A stretch of 64,000 bases of DNA from Colwellia sp. 12G3 (GCF_002836775.1 NZ_PJAQ01000054.1:62001-126000); one strand, 5' to 3'. Positions 8,915 to 18,776 are shown, numbered from the stretch's first letter. Numbers and translations are program-made. Notes: generated by a model from the sequence alone, not told the origin.

Positions 8915-10243
8915 ATGCGCGATATATTTTTAGTTCTAGTTTTTCCTATTCTATTATACTTTATTTTGAGACGCCCATATATTGGCGTTTCAATGTGGAT
9001 ATGGAGCTCAATGTTCTTTCCAAATGGTTGGGTTTGGGGCTTTGCTGCATCGTTTCGATATAATATGCTTATTGCATTGGCCACCATCCTCTCCTATATA
9101 TTCCAAAAAGATAAAATTAAAACAGATGCCTCAGGTTTGACGACTTTAATTTTATTCTTTTTTTTCTGGTCAACCATATCTAGTTTTATAACAATATCAT
9201 ATTCACCAGTGGTCTGGTTTGAATGGAATACTTTTTTAAAAATAATCATTTTTTATGTGTTTTGTATTCTAACAATAAAAACTAAACATCATGTGAATGT
9301 TTTTATATGGGCAATCACGCTGTCTGCGGCATTCTTTGGTGCAGGGGAAGGCCTTAAATACATAGTTACAGGTGGTGGTCATGTAGTTGAAGGGATAGTT
9401 GGAAGCCGATTATCCGATCGAAATGAATTAGCTCTTGCACTTAATATGACAATTCCTTTGATAATATTTCTACTACCACAGGTTAAATCTAAATTATTGA
9501 AGATGGCACTGACAGGTACATTAATCCTCAATATAGTAACAATAATTGGATCGTTTTCAAGAGGAGGACTACTCGGTTTAATCATTATAGGTGGTTACTT
9601 CTTCCTACAAAGTAAACGAAAATTACTCGTATCAATAATATTCTTTGGAGGATTTATCATAGCGAGTGCAATGGTCTCTGATAAGTGGACAAATCGTATG
9701 GATACGATTAATACCATGGAAACAGATATGTCCTTTTTAGGGAGAGTTATGGCATGGAAGCAAGCAACATTGATGGCTATTGATAACCCTATATTTGGTG
9801 GTGGCTTTAAAGCAGGGCAGAACCAAGCATTATGGCTTCTATATGAACCAGAGTTTTCAAAGTTAGACTTTATTGTCGATACTAGCGGAGTTCGTATTGA
9901 GCATGCGAAAGCTGCGCATAGTATTTATTTTCAGGTCTTGGGTGATCTTGGCTTTGTGGGATTATTTATGTTTCTCGCTATTTTGTTACTTACCTATCGA
10001 AAATTAATTTGGGTGACCAAAAATACAGATGATGAATGGATAATTAATTTAGCAAAAATGCTGAAGGTCTCTTTAGTTGCATATTGTGCAGGGGGAGCGG
10101 CACTAAGTTTACCTTATTTTGATCTGTCATTTGCCATATTTGCCTTGACACATATTTTATGTGAAATAATCAAAAGAGAAAATAATAAAAAAGTTTTGCT
10201 AATAACAGAAGAAAAGAAAATTAGAAGGAATAATTATGCTTAG
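8915..10243 (+). CDS. Putative O-glycosylation ligase / O-antigen polymerase-like protein, XrtA-associated (TIGR03097-like)
   Basis: A 442-residue polytopic membrane protein with about 10-12 hydrophobic segments. It resembles the Wzy/WaaL superfamily: a long periplasmic loop around residues 255-330 with FGGGFKAGQNQALWLLYEPE and RIEHAKAAHSIYFQVLGDLG, where the conserved His of the ligase loop is expected. Its length and start (RDIFLVLVFPILLYFILRRP) match the exosortase A-associated class. It probably polymerises glycan units or transfers them to an acceptor in the periplasm. Its end overlaps the deacetylase start by 8 bases. Confidence 0.85.
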   Translation: MRDIFLVLVFPILLYFILRRPYIGVSMWIWSSMFFPNGWVWGFAASFRYNMLIALATILSYIFQKDKIKTDASGLTTLILFFFFWSTISSFITISYSPVVWFEWNTFLKIIIFYVFCILTIKTKHHVNVFIWAITLSAAFFGAGEGLKYIVTGGGHVVEGIVGSRLSDRNELALALNMTIPLIIFLLPQVKSKLLKMALTGTLILNIVTIIGSFSRGGLLGLIIIGGYFFLQSKRKLLVSIIFFGGFIIASAMVSDKWTNRMDTINTMETDMSFLGRVMAWKQATLMAIDNPIFGGGFKAGQNQALWLLYEPEFSKLDFIVDTSGVRIEHAKAAHSIYFQVLGDLGFVGLFMFLAILLLTYRKLIWVTKNTDDEWIINLAKMLKVSLVAYCAGGAALSLPYFDLSFAIFALTHILCEIIKRENNKKVLLITEEKKIRRNNYA

Positions 10244-11201
10244 TTGGATGTTATCTTCAGTAATTAATGGTGTTACGGCTTTATCAGGGGAAAATAAACT
10301 GAGCGTATTGACTTACCACCGTGTTGGTGAGTCTTATAATCAATTATGTATGGATGAATATTTGTTTGAACAACAACTTATTTGGATAAAAAAATACTTT
10401 AACCCTATAGGGCTAACGGAAGCATTAGCGTTACAGAAAAAAGGAAAGCTACCTAGACGATCAATAGTTATAACTATTGATGATGGTTATGTTGATAGCT
10501 TCACCACTATATTTCCTTTACTAAAGAAGCATAATCTAACGGCCACTTTTTTTATCAGCACTTCAGGTTTAGAAAAAGGTTATTTATGGGATGAACATAT
10601 TTCATTAATAATAATGACCTTATCTGTCGACATTGAAGAGTTTTTATTTGAAGGGCGAACTTTTGAGGTCTCAACTTATAATGAAAGAATTAAATGTGCG
10701 AAGGAAATAAGTGATCAAATAAAATATTGCTCTTTAAATGAGCGAGAAACATTGATTCAAAAACTAGTTAAGCAAACTAAAAAAATCGTTCTTAAGCATG
10801 ATTTTCTGAATGAATTACAAATTAAATTATTGTACAAGCAAGGTATGGAAATAGGGGCTCATACGGTTAATCATCCTATATTAACTTATGAGAAATCTGA
10901 TGTGGCGAAAAGAGAAATGTTGGATTCAAAAGAGATATTAGAAGACATAATTGGAGAGCAGGTGAAATATCTTGCTTACCCTAATGGTAAGTTAGGTATA
11001 GATTTTGACGAAAACAATCAAAATCAAGCAAAGGAATGTGGTTTTGATGCTGCTTTCTCGAGTGACTGGGGCTTTATAAATCACAGCCCGAAAGATCTCT
11101 ATTCATTAAAGCGCTTTACGCCTTGGGATAAGTCAGAAGCTAAATTTTGTTTGCGATTAGCGTTAAATTTTACCGGATACTATATGAAGTTGGATAAGTA
11201 A
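10236..11201 (+). CDS. Polysaccharide deacetylase (NodB-fold, CE4)
   Basis: A 321-residue CE4-type enzyme that would remove N- or O-acetyl groups from the polymer. Visible motifs: LTYHRVG near residue 25; metal and base motif TIDDGYVDS near 80 (two Asp, as in TFDDG); metal motif AHTVNHP near 210 (His-x3-His); and LAYPNGK near 250. There is no clear signal peptide, so it may act on cytoplasmic lipid-linked precursors, or the N-terminal hydrophobic stretch may associate with the membrane. Start ATG 10236 overlaps the upstream gene by 8 bases. It is not the short deacetylase usually tied to XrtA loci, but a generic CE4 form. Confidence 0.87.
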   Translation: MLSWMLSSVINGVTALSGENKLSVLTYHRVGESYNQLCMDEYLFEQQLIWIKKYFNPIGLTEALALQKKGKLPRRSIVITIDDGYVDSFTTIFPLLKKHNLTATFFISTSGLEKGYLWDEHISLIIMTLSVDIEEFLFEGRTFEVSTYNERIKCAKEISDQIKYCSLNERETLIQKLVKQTKKIVLKHDFLNELQIKLLYKQGMEIGAHTVNHPILTYEKSDVAKREMLDSKEILEDIIGEQVKYLAYPNGKLGIDFDENNQNQAKECGFDAAFSSDWGFINHSPKDLYSLKRFTPWDKSEAKFCLRLALNFTGYYMKLDK

Positions 11202-12410
11202 GTGAATAACCCGAAAAATAAAGTGATTTTAATGATAGCCCTAGAGTTTCCTCCTTGCCAAAGTGCTGGTGTGCAGAGAACACTAAAGTTTGCCGAATAT
11301 CTAGTGACCTTAGGCTGGCAACCAATTGTGCTTACAGTTAATAGCGATGTCTATACCTCGGTTGACTCACAAGTAACTATCCCTGACTCTATAAAAGTTT
11401 ATCGTTGCAAATCTTTAGATGCAGCGAAAGATTTATCAATTAAAGGAAAGTATTTTGCTTGGAGTAAAGTACCTGATCGCTGGTGGAGTTGGGCAGTTTC
11501 AGCTATACCTTTAGGAAAAAAACTAATAAATAAATATAAGCCTGATATTATTTGGTCAACCTATCCTGTATCTACAGCGCATTTTATAGCCTATAAATTG
11601 CAGAAACATTCACAACTTCCTTGGGTAGCTGACTTTAGAGACCCTTTACAGTGTCGCTATGATGTAAATGCCAAGCCTTACAGTTCTATTCCTAAATGGA
11701 TTGAGAAGAAAACCATTGAAAACTGTACCAAAGCAGTTTTTACCACTGAAAATGCAGCACAACTGTATCGCAGATTATATTTGGATGAAAAGCTAACGAA
11801 GTTTACAGTGATTGAAAATGGTTTTGATGAAGGGAATTTCCAAGATATTGAAATAGCAGACAGAAACAAGGCTGATATATTTACATTGTTACATAGTGGA
11901 TCTATCTATGAAAACGGTAGAGACCCGAGTAAGCTTTTTATCGCGATAAGCGAGTTGTTTCAAGAAGGTTTAATTACTGAAATGGATTTTGAATTGGTCT
12001 TTCGTGGTGCCTCTGCGGATAGGTATAGTAATCAAATAAAGCAACTTGGTATAGAGCGACTAGTTCACTTTAAAAGTAATGTACCTTATAAAGAGTCTTT
12101 AGCTGAAATGGCAAAAACATCGGCCTTATTGTTAGTTCAAGGCGGATTATTTAAAAATCAAATCCCAGGTAAGGCCTATGAATATATACGCTGCAACAAA
12201 GCTATATTGGCATTGACCCCGAAAGAGGGGTCTACTGGATTATTATTAAGTAAAGTTGACAGTACAGAAGTGGTAGATGAGGTTGAAGAGATTAAGCACG
12301 CAATTGCAAAAATGCTAGCTCAGGTTGATAGTCCTAATAGAGACAGCATGCAATTCTCTCGTTACAGTAAAACGCAACAATTAGATGTCTTATTAAGAAC
12401 ATTGTGTTAA
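11202..12410 (+). CDS. Glycosyltransferase, GT4-like
   Basis: A 402-residue GT-B protein beginning at GTG 11202, immediately after the deacetylase stop. The N-terminus VILMIALEFPPCQSAGVQRT has the glycine-rich turn of GT4 enzymes; WVADFRDPLQCRYD and VFTTENAAQLYRR are typical of the acceptor half; LLHSGSIYENGRDPSKL and QIPGKAYEYIRCNKAILAL form the donor-binding region. It belongs to the common polysaccharide-locus GT4 group with a DFRDP motif. Specificity is unknown. Confidence 0.82.
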   Translation: MNNPKNKVILMIALEFPPCQSAGVQRTLKFAEYLVTLGWQPIVLTVNSDVYTSVDSQVTIPDSIKVYRCKSLDAAKDLSIKGKYFAWSKVPDRWWSWAVSAIPLGKKLINKYKPDIIWSTYPVSTAHFIAYKLQKHSQLPWVADFRDPLQCRYDVNAKPYSSIPKWIEKKTIENCTKAVFTTENAAQLYRRLYLDEKLTKFTVIENGFDEGNFQDIEIADRNKADIFTLLHSGSIYENGRDPSKLFIAISELFQEGLITEMDFELVFRGASADRYSNQIKQLGIERLVHFKSNVPYKESLAEMAKTSALLLVQGGLFKNQIPGKAYEYIRCNKAILALTPKEGSTGLLLSKVDSTEVVDEVEEIKHAIAKMLAQVDSPNRDSMQFSRYSKTQQLDVLLRTLC

Positions 12411-12441
12411 TTGGTGTTTGATAAGTAATGGGATTGTAGTT

Positions 12442-13890
12442 TTGTCTAGTTTAAAAAATAAAATAATTTCAGGTTTAGCTTGGTCAAGTATGGCAAAGTT
12501 GATAGCTCAGCTATTTTCTTGGGTCAGTACCTTTGTTGTTATTCGTTATTTAGAGCCAACTGATTATGCCATCGTTGGTTTAGCGTTTGCATTTATTGGT
12601 TTTTTCTATGTGTTAAGTGAGTTTGGTTTGGCTGATGCGCTAATACAGCAACAAGACACCACGGAAAAAAACTGTGATCAAGTATTCACGTCAACCTTAC
12701 TGTTAAACACAGTTATTTTTATTTTTTTTATTGCTGCAAGTAACCTAATTGCAGATTTTTATCAAAATATAGCACTAAACCAGGTGTTGATTTTTGTAGC
12801 GGCAAACTTATTACTGTCATCATTTATTGTCATTCCAGAAACTCTAATGAATAAAGAGATGCTTTTTAAAAAAAGAGCTCTGATAGAAACGTTGGCGAGT
12901 GCATTTAATACGTTAGTTACTTTAGGCTTGGCTCTGGTAGGTTTTGGTTATTGGTCAATTCTCATTGGGCAGGCGGTTAATATGCTAATCCGTGTTATTT
13001 TATTTAATACTTTAGGTTACAGTCGCTATAAAATAACGACTGATTTTACAGAGTTTGGTGGCCTATTCAATTTTGGGGCTTATACTTTTGCCTCGCGTGC
13101 CATTTGGGCTTTTTATAATAAACTGGATGTATTGATTATAGGACGAGTTTTTGGCTCGCAATTATTGGGCATTTATACGGTTTCCTTGCAATTAGCATCC
13201 ATGCCATTAGATAAAATATCAGGCACAATAAATCAAGTGGCCTTTTCTGCATTTAGTCAAAATAGTGTTAATAACGAAAATGAGCAACATTTTTTATTTT
13301 CACTAAGGCTGTTATCGGTCACACTTTTTCCTGTTTTTATTGGTATTGCAGTAATAGCACCTAGTTTAGTCCCTCTACTTATTGGGGATAAATGGCTTGA
13401 ATCGGTCATTATTATTCAAATACTCTCATTAATTATGCCATTAAAATTGATTAGTAGTTTTGTAAACACTTTTATTGCGAGTAAAGGGGATGCAAAATTT
13501 AACCTTAAAATGTCTTTACTCTATTTGGGATTTATTACAATAGGTATAACGATAGGTAGTTATGGAGATATTATTGATACCGTTATAGGTTTAGTGGCGT
13601 GTTATACTTTATGCTTTTTTTTAGTATCTTATTTGAGCATGAAAAAAATAAAGTACTCGTTTGGCGTATTTATAGCTTGCTTACGAGGACCAATCATCTG
13701 CGCTCTTTTAATGTGGTTTTTTGTCTGCATATTATCTAGCCAAATCCCAATGACACTTATCCCCGTTTTTAATATCTTAATTATGATGGCATTGGGAGTA
13801 CTCAGTTATACGGTCTTATCACTGGCTTTCGCTAGGACACATGTTAACGATGTTATGGCTCTATTTACTCAAACTAAAAATTTAAATTAA
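12442..13890 (+). CDS. Lipopolysaccharide/exopolysaccharide flippase, Wzx/PST family (first)
   Basis: A polytopic protein of about 482 residues with roughly 12-14 hydrophobic helices, of the MOP (MATE-like) superfamily. Indicators are LKNKIISGLAWSSMAKLIAQ at the start and then VRYLEPTDYAIVGLAF-like sequence, YNKLDVLIIGRVFGSQLLGIY near residue 235, and SKGDAKFNLKMSLLY. It should flip undecaprenyl-linked oligosaccharides to the periplasm. The frame opens at TTG 12418, but TTG 12442 gives the typical N-terminus; neither is an ATG and the choice is uncertain. A second, unrelated-looking flippase lies at 15110. Confidence 0.85.
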   Translation: MSSLKNKIISGLAWSSMAKLIAQLFSWVSTFVVIRYLEPTDYAIVGLAFAFIGFFYVLSEFGLADALIQQQDTTEKNCDQVFTSTLLLNTVIFIFFIAASNLIADFYQNIALNQVLIFVAANLLLSSFIVIPETLMNKEMLFKKRALIETLASAFNTLVTLGLALVGFGYWSILIGQAVNMLIRVILFNTLGYSRYKITTDFTEFGGLFNFGAYTFASRAIWAFYNKLDVLIIGRVFGSQLLGIYTVSLQLASMPLDKISGTINQVAFSAFSQNSVNNENEQHFLFSLRLLSVTLFPVFIGIAVIAPSLVPLLIGDKWLESVIIIQILSLIMPLKLISSFVNTFIASKGDAKFNLKMSLLYLGFITIGITIGSYGDIIDTVIGLVACYTLCFFLVSYLSMKKIKYSFGVFIACLRGPIICALLMWFFVCILSSQIPMTLIPVFNILIMMALGVLSYTVLSLAFARTHVNDVMALFTQTKNLN

Positions 13891-13913
13891 AGGAATAAAA
13901 TAAGTTAATTTAT

Positions 13914-15113
13914 ATGAAAGAAAAATTACTGTTTATTACAAGAGTTACACCTTCACTTCAAGGGGCTGGTGTCCAACTTCGATGCGCAAGACATATTATG
14001 AGCTTGTCAAAAATATTTGATGTCATTTTAGTGCATTTAACTCATGAGCCTATAACGTTAGGTGAAATTACGAGTTACTGCCATAAACACCAGAATGTGG
14101 TTACTCATAAGCAAGAATTACAGATGAGGCCATATCTTAGCTCAAACTTTGATGCCGCTTATTGTGCTCCCAGCGCCATGGAATTATGTGAAATAAAAGA
14201 AATTATAATCAAAATGGAACCGGCACTCATTTTTTTATTTCGTTTATCAACAGCCAAGTTTATTCTGGAAAAATCGTTAACAGAGCTTGTGTCTAAAGAA
14301 CAATGGATATTAGATTTAGATGACATCGAGAGTAGAGCTAACTATCGACATGTTAAAGCCAATTATCGTGATTTAGGTAAAGTCACCACGTTCAAATCTA
14401 TACTTGATGTTATAAAGATGAGGACGTTAGAAAATAACGTTTTGAAACGTTTTGGTAAAGTACTTATTTGTTCATATGATGATCAAGCTTTGCTTAATAA
14501 GAGGTTTAATAAGAAGAGTTTTTTCGTCGTTCCCAATGTAATTAGTGATGTTGAACCATTAAGTTTTGGAGATCACCAAAAAGATATTTTGTTTGTCGGT
14601 ACATTAAGTTATTCACCAAATGAACAAGCCGCGTTGTACTTTTGTAATGAGATATTACCTTTGATTAATAACCAGTTGGAAGTTCCTGCGAGTGTTAGAA
14701 TAGTTGGGTTTAATCCAAGCGAGAAGATTTTGGCTTTATCCAATGAGTATGTAGAGGTTACCGGCGGGGTTGATTCGGTGAAGCCATACTATAGAACAGC
14801 GAAGATTGTTGTTGCACCTATTTTAAGTGGTGGTGGAACACGAATAAAGATATTAGAAGCAATGGCTTATCAAAGGGCCGTGGTGTCTTCAACTATTGGT
14901 GCAGAGGGGCTCGGTGTTAAGGATGGAGTGAATATTTTACTTGCGGATAACGCAGAGACATTTGCCTGTTCAGTACTCAAATTAATTAAATCTACTCAAG
15001 AAAGTGAAAAAATTTCATTTAATGGCTTAACCCTGATAGAACAAAAATTCACTCAAAATAGATTAGATGATATTTATTCAAGATTACTTTCAAGCACAAG
15101 GAGTGTTCTTTGA
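13914..15113 (+). CDS. Glycosyltransferase (GT4-like)
   Basis: A 399-residue GT-B enzyme, N-terminus MKEKLLFITRVTPSLQGAGV. ILDLDDIESRANYRHV is reminiscent of the DxDS segment in the first XrtA sugar transferase at 497, suggesting a related subfamily. The donor half has FVGTLSYSPNEQAALYFC, GGGTRIKILEAMAYQRAVVS and TIGAEGLGV, the standard Glu-containing nucleotide-sugar site. Start ATG 13914 follows a 23-base gap. Its stop overlaps the next start (TTGA, 15110-15113). Confidence 0.84.
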   Translation: MKEKLLFITRVTPSLQGAGVQLRCARHIMSLSKIFDVILVHLTHEPITLGEITSYCHKHQNVVTHKQELQMRPYLSSNFDAAYCAPSAMELCEIKEIIIKMEPALIFLFRLSTAKFILEKSLTELVSKEQWILDLDDIESRANYRHVKANYRDLGKVTTFKSILDVIKMRTLENNVLKRFGKVLICSYDDQALLNKRFNKKSFFVVPNVISDVEPLSFGDHQKDILFVGTLSYSPNEQAALYFCNEILPLINNQLEVPASVRIVGFNPSEKILALSNEYVEVTGGVDSVKPYYRTAKIVVAPILSGGGTRIKILEAMAYQRAVVSSTIGAEGLGVKDGVNILLADNAETFACSVLKLIKSTQESEKISFNGLTLIEQKFTQNRLDDIYSRLLSSTRSVL

Positions 15114-16546
15114 GCGCAACACATTATGTTTTCTCTTTTTTACAGCGTATTTATGCAGCAGTCTTATTACTTGGAACTACTGCTTTTGTAAGCAGGTGGT
15201 TGACACCGACTGAAATTGGTATTTATAGTTTAGGTTTTGCTTTTGTAGCTATTCTTAACGCCTTTAGGAATTTTGGCATTCAAAACTATGTTGTGGTTAG
15301 TGAAAATTTGACGGATAAGAAAATAAGCTCTGCTCAACTGGCTGCACTAATTTTATCGTGGCCATTGGGAATATGTGTTTTCACTTTAAGTTCAAATATT
15401 TCTGAACTATATGGACAACCTGAATTGATAAAAATGCTAAAAGTTCAGTCTTTGGCATTCTTTTTATGGCCTTTTATCGCAATAAGGAGTGGTGTATTAC
15501 AGCGGAGTTTAAAGTTTAATACTATTTTTTGGGTTGAAACAATTGCTGTCACTATAAGCTCAGTTGTTATGTTATTTTGTGTTTACTTGGGTTATGGTCC
15601 AATTTCACTTGCGTACGGAGCCGCTATTTTATCGATTAGTTCCTTTTTTTTACTTTCTATTGTTGTAAAAACTCCATGGTCCTTATCTCTAGATCACATT
15701 AAAGAGTGTATGAGCTTTGGTGGTATGTCTACTCTTATAGCCTTGATTACGGTCTTTGGAGGTCAAGGCCTTGTGATGCTATTAGGCTTATACTTTAGTA
15801 GTGATCGAATTGCACAGTTTGAAAGAGCTCAATCATTGCCATTACTATTTTGGGCGTATATCTTACCCGCTATTAGTGCTGTATTACTGCCTTCTTTTTC
15901 AAAGCTTTTTAGGGATAATGAGCTTTCCTTTGCTCGGAAATCAGCAATTCGTAGCTGGATGAGTATTTCTTGTGTAATTGGTCCCCTTCTCATTTCTATG
16001 TTTTTTGTAGCGTCAGATTTTGTAGACTTTTTGTACGGCCCTCAATGGGGTGAAGCTTCTAAAGTCACAAGCTTATTTTGTTTAAGCTCATTAATAGCAG
16101 CTTTGTTTATTATTGGGCAGTCGATTCTGTATGCTCAGAGAAAGTTGATTTCTATTCTTGTGGTACAAGGGATCGCATTATCAACAACTCTCATCGGGAT
16201 TTTTATCATACCCGAATTAACATTAAGTAAAATCGCGTATTTGTTTGTTATCTCTAATAGTGTTTTCGCAATATTAACTCTTGTGTTTTTACGCCGTGCA
16301 ATACGGGCAGATATGCGCCATTTCAAAGTGTTTATATATTCATTAGCTAAATATAGCCTTCCACTACTATTAAGTTTAATTTGTTATGATTATCTTGCTA
16401 CAAGCCAGGGCTTTTCTGAAATACTGAATGTTTTTGTAATAGCTATGATTTCTATAATTGTATGGGGAATAACTTCAATTATAAATCAACATCCTATGAC
16501 TGTTTTGGTCATGAAAAAATCAGCAAAATTAGCAAGGTTATTATGA
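15110..16546 (+). CDS. Oligosaccharide flippase, Wzx/PST family (second)
   Basis: A 478-residue polytopic protein with about 14 hydrophobic segments. Typical pieces are SRWLTPTEIGIYSLGFAFVA, FGIQNYVVVSE, LLGLYFSSDRIAQFERAQSL and FLYGPQWGEASKV. Start TTG 15110 overlaps the preceding stop by 4 bases; no better ATG is present near the N-terminus. With the flippase at 12442 it makes two MOP-type transporters in one locus, which suggests either two repeat-unit substrates or a merger of two clusters. Its TGA overlaps the next start (ATGA). Confidence 0.85.
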   Translation: MSATHYVFSFLQRIYAAVLLLGTTAFVSRWLTPTEIGIYSLGFAFVAILNAFRNFGIQNYVVVSENLTDKKISSAQLAALILSWPLGICVFTLSSNISELYGQPELIKMLKVQSLAFFLWPFIAIRSGVLQRSLKFNTIFWVETIAVTISSVVMLFCVYLGYGPISLAYGAAILSISSFFLLSIVVKTPWSLSLDHIKECMSFGGMSTLIALITVFGGQGLVMLLGLYFSSDRIAQFERAQSLPLLFWAYILPAISAVLLPSFSKLFRDNELSFARKSAIRSWMSISCVIGPLLISMFFVASDFVDFLYGPQWGEASKVTSLFCLSSLIAALFIIGQSILYAQRKLISILVVQGIALSTTLIGIFIIPELTLSKIAYLFVISNSVFAILTLVFLRRAIRADMRHFKVFIYSLAKYSLPLLLSLICYDYLATSQGFSEILNVFVIAMISIIVWGITSIINQHPMTVLVMKKSAKLARLL

Positions 16547-17616
16547 CTGACATTTCACAATTAAAAATTTTGGCAGTTGTACCTCGGATGTATTACCCAC
16601 TATTGAAAGGAGGACTAGAAATATCTGCTCATAATATCCTGTCATTATTATCTAATCATTGTGAAAGTATTGTAGTTGCAGGAGGAAAGCACACAAACAA
16701 TTTATTTATTTCAAAGCTTGAAAGAAGAGTGTTAGGGAAATATCCTTCTAAAGGCTTAGTCGATAATTGCCAGGTACTATCCGATATATGGCACCCTACA
16801 GATGTTAATGACCTAATACCCAAGTATAAGCCAGATGTTTTAATCTGCTTTTATTCTGGAGAGTCTGATCTGGCCAGAATTATTAATAATAATTCATTAC
16901 CTACTATTTATTTTGTATTTGGTAACAAAAATGTAACTTATCTCAAGGCGAAAAAAAACAATAATGCATATGTATGTGAATCTAACTTTATAAAGAGGAT
17001 TATAGAGAAGGAGATAGGCCAAGATGCTACTGTAATTAAACCAATTATCGCACCTGAAGATTACTTAGTAGAACGAAAAGGGGATAATATATTAGTTATT
17101 AACCCCCACCCTATTAAAGGGGGGGATATCGTTCTGCAGATAGCGAAGAAAATGCCTTGGAGAAACTTTTTAATAGTTGGTGGATGGCAGCATACATCCT
17201 TAAATGATGACGTTATCTATATCGAAAAGCAGCTGTTAAAATTGAAAAATGTAAAAAGGTTACCTCATACGGATAATATGAAAAAAATAATGGAACAATC
17301 TCGATGCTTATTGATGCCTTGCCGAGTAGAGGAAGCTTATGGACGGTCTGCTGCCGAGGCTATAATTTCAGGAATCCCTGTAGTTGCCAGTGATAGAGGA
17401 GCTCTGCCTGAAACTGTCGGGGCAGGCGGGGTCATCATAAATATTGAAGAACCTATCCATAAATGGGTTGATGCACTTGAGTTACTATATTGTGACAATG
17501 ATTATTACGAAAAATTATCAAAAAATGCAATCAGAGAGTCCATAACAAAAAATAGACAAGTGACCTTTATTGAGGGGCAATTATTGGAATTATTACAGCA
17601 AACGTTAGCATATTAA
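16543..17616 (+). CDS. Glycosyltransferase, GT4-like
   Basis: A glycosyltransferase of about 357 residues. The start is put at ATG 16543 (MTDISQLKILAVVPRMYYP), which overlaps the flippase stop as ATGA; the frame runs further upstream but only inside that gene. Features: LLKGGLEISAHNILSLL at the start, NPHPIKGGDIVLQIAKKMPW and LLMPCRVEEAYGRSAAEAII with the conserved Glu, then PVVASDRGALPETVG. The stop codon sits inside a perfect 16-bp inverted repeat (17604-17641). Donor and acceptor are unknown. Confidence 0.83.
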   Translation: MTDISQLKILAVVPRMYYPLLKGGLEISAHNILSLLSNHCESIVVAGGKHTNNLFISKLERRVLGKYPSKGLVDNCQVLSDIWHPTDVNDLIPKYKPDVLICFYSGESDLARIINNNSLPTIYFVFGNKNVTYLKAKKNNNAYVCESNFIKRIIEKEIGQDATVIKPIIAPEDYLVERKGDNILVINPHPIKGGDIVLQIAKKMPWRNFLIVGGWQHTSLNDDVIYIEKQLLKLKNVKRLPHTDNMKKIMEQSRCLLMPCRVEEAYGRSAAEAIISGIPVVASDRGALPETVGAGGVIINIEEPIHKWVDALELLYCDNDYYEKLSKNAIRESITKNRQVTFIEGQLLELLQQTLAY

Positions 17617-17641
17617 ATGCTATGTCATTTAATATGCTAAC
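17604..17641 (+). terminator. 16-bp perfect hairpin across the stop codon
   Basis: Arms GTTAGCATATTAAATG (17604-17619) and their exact reverse complement (17626-17641) enclose a 6-base loop. The left arm contains the TAA of the upstream glycosyltransferase. No T-run follows, so this is more likely an mRNA-stabilising or processing stem than a classical Rho-independent terminator. It separates the GT4/flippase block from the GT2 gene. Confidence 0.55.
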
Positions 17642-17675
17642 CAATTAGTGATTCTTAAGTTTACACTCGAGAAAG

Positions 17676-18719
17676 ATGAGTATTCCAACAGACTCTCCCA
17701 AAGAGAATCATATCAAAACTTCAAAAATGGTAATAATATTTAATATGTACTTCTCTATTGTCATCCCTGTTTATAATGGTGAGAAAACCATTAGTAAGGC
17801 TCTTACTAGTGTCGCTAATCAAAAAATTAGAAACTTTGAAGTCATTGTTATTGATGATGGCTCAACTGATTCTACATTAAATGAAGCTCAAAATTTTGTA
17901 ACGAATCACCCAGACCTTGATATTACAATTATATCTAATATTAACAGAGGACGTAGTGTCTCACGTAATATTGGTGTTATAGCAGCCAAGGGTGACTTTA
18001 TTTGCTTTCTTGATGCGGATGATGAATTTAAAGAGGATCATTTATCTGAATTCAGTAAAGCTATTTCATCTTATCCTGAGATAGGTTTCTTTTTTGCTGA
18101 TGGTGAAACTCACCGTCAGGATGACAGCTGGGAAAAATTTTCAGGATTTTTAGATCGATTAATGCAGCGAGGTGATTGTTGGGACGTTGAAGGAGATTAT
18201 GTTCTTTTTAATGATAGCTTTCCTAATACATTAGCGCTTGGAAGTCTTATACCTATGTGTTCGACGGCTATTAAACGAGATGTCTTAATATTAAGTGGTC
18301 TGTTTAACCCAAGCTTTAGTGTAGGGGAGGACTTTGAATTATGGTTTAGAATTTCTTTAACGAACCCCATGGTAGCCATTAATAAACAGTTATCTAATAT
18401 TTATCATCATGAAGATAATACCAGTAACCCAAAAAACTCTTACAGAAACACTATAAAAAGCCTAGCTGTTAATAGGTTTATCTTAGAGAGTAATCCAACA
18501 TTAAATAGCGATTTAGTGCAGATATTTAATCAAAAAATTAGTAAACAGCTTTCAAGTTTACTTTACTATGCGAGTTATATATCACCTACTGAAGTATTAA
18601 TGGTAATTAGTGAACAGCCGGTAGTGAAATATGGCCATAGTGTTTTCTCGTTGAAACAACTAATAAAGTCAATATTGAAAACTATTTTCAAAAGAAAGTT
18701 ACCGCAGACACAGTATTAA
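17676..18719 (+). CDS. Glycosyltransferase family 2
   Basis: An inverting GT-A glycosyltransferase of 347 residues from ATG 17676. The classic GT2 start FSIVIPVYNGEKTISKAL is followed by VIDDGSTDSTL (nucleotide-binding Asp), NINRGRSVSRNIG and the metal-binding CFLDADDEF. Acceptor-side residues include GEDFELWFRIS. ATG 17745 (MYFSIVIPVYN) is the start most GT2 enzymes would use; 17676 is kept because GAG lies at a suitable distance, but the first 23 residues may not be translated. It has its own spacer, so it may have a separate promoter. Confidence 0.86.
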   Translation: MSIPTDSPKENHIKTSKMVIIFNMYFSIVIPVYNGEKTISKALTSVANQKIRNFEVIVIDDGSTDSTLNEAQNFVTNHPDLDITIISNINRGRSVSRNIGVIAAKGDFICFLDADDEFKEDHLSEFSKAISSYPEIGFFFADGETHRQDDSWEKFSGFLDRLMQRGDCWDVEGDYVLFNDSFPNTLALGSLIPMCSTAIKRDVLILSGLFNPSFSVGEDFELWFRISLTNPMVAINKQLSNIYHHEDNTSNPKNSYRNTIKSLAVNRFILESNPTLNSDLVQIFNQKISKQLSSLLYYASYISPTEVLMVISEQPVVKYGHSVFSLKQLIKSILKTIFKRKLPQTQY

Positions 18720-18776
18720 ACTATTTAGGTGTTTTAGTGCAAATTATTCTTTATATGGCATGCAGAGGAAAAGGTT

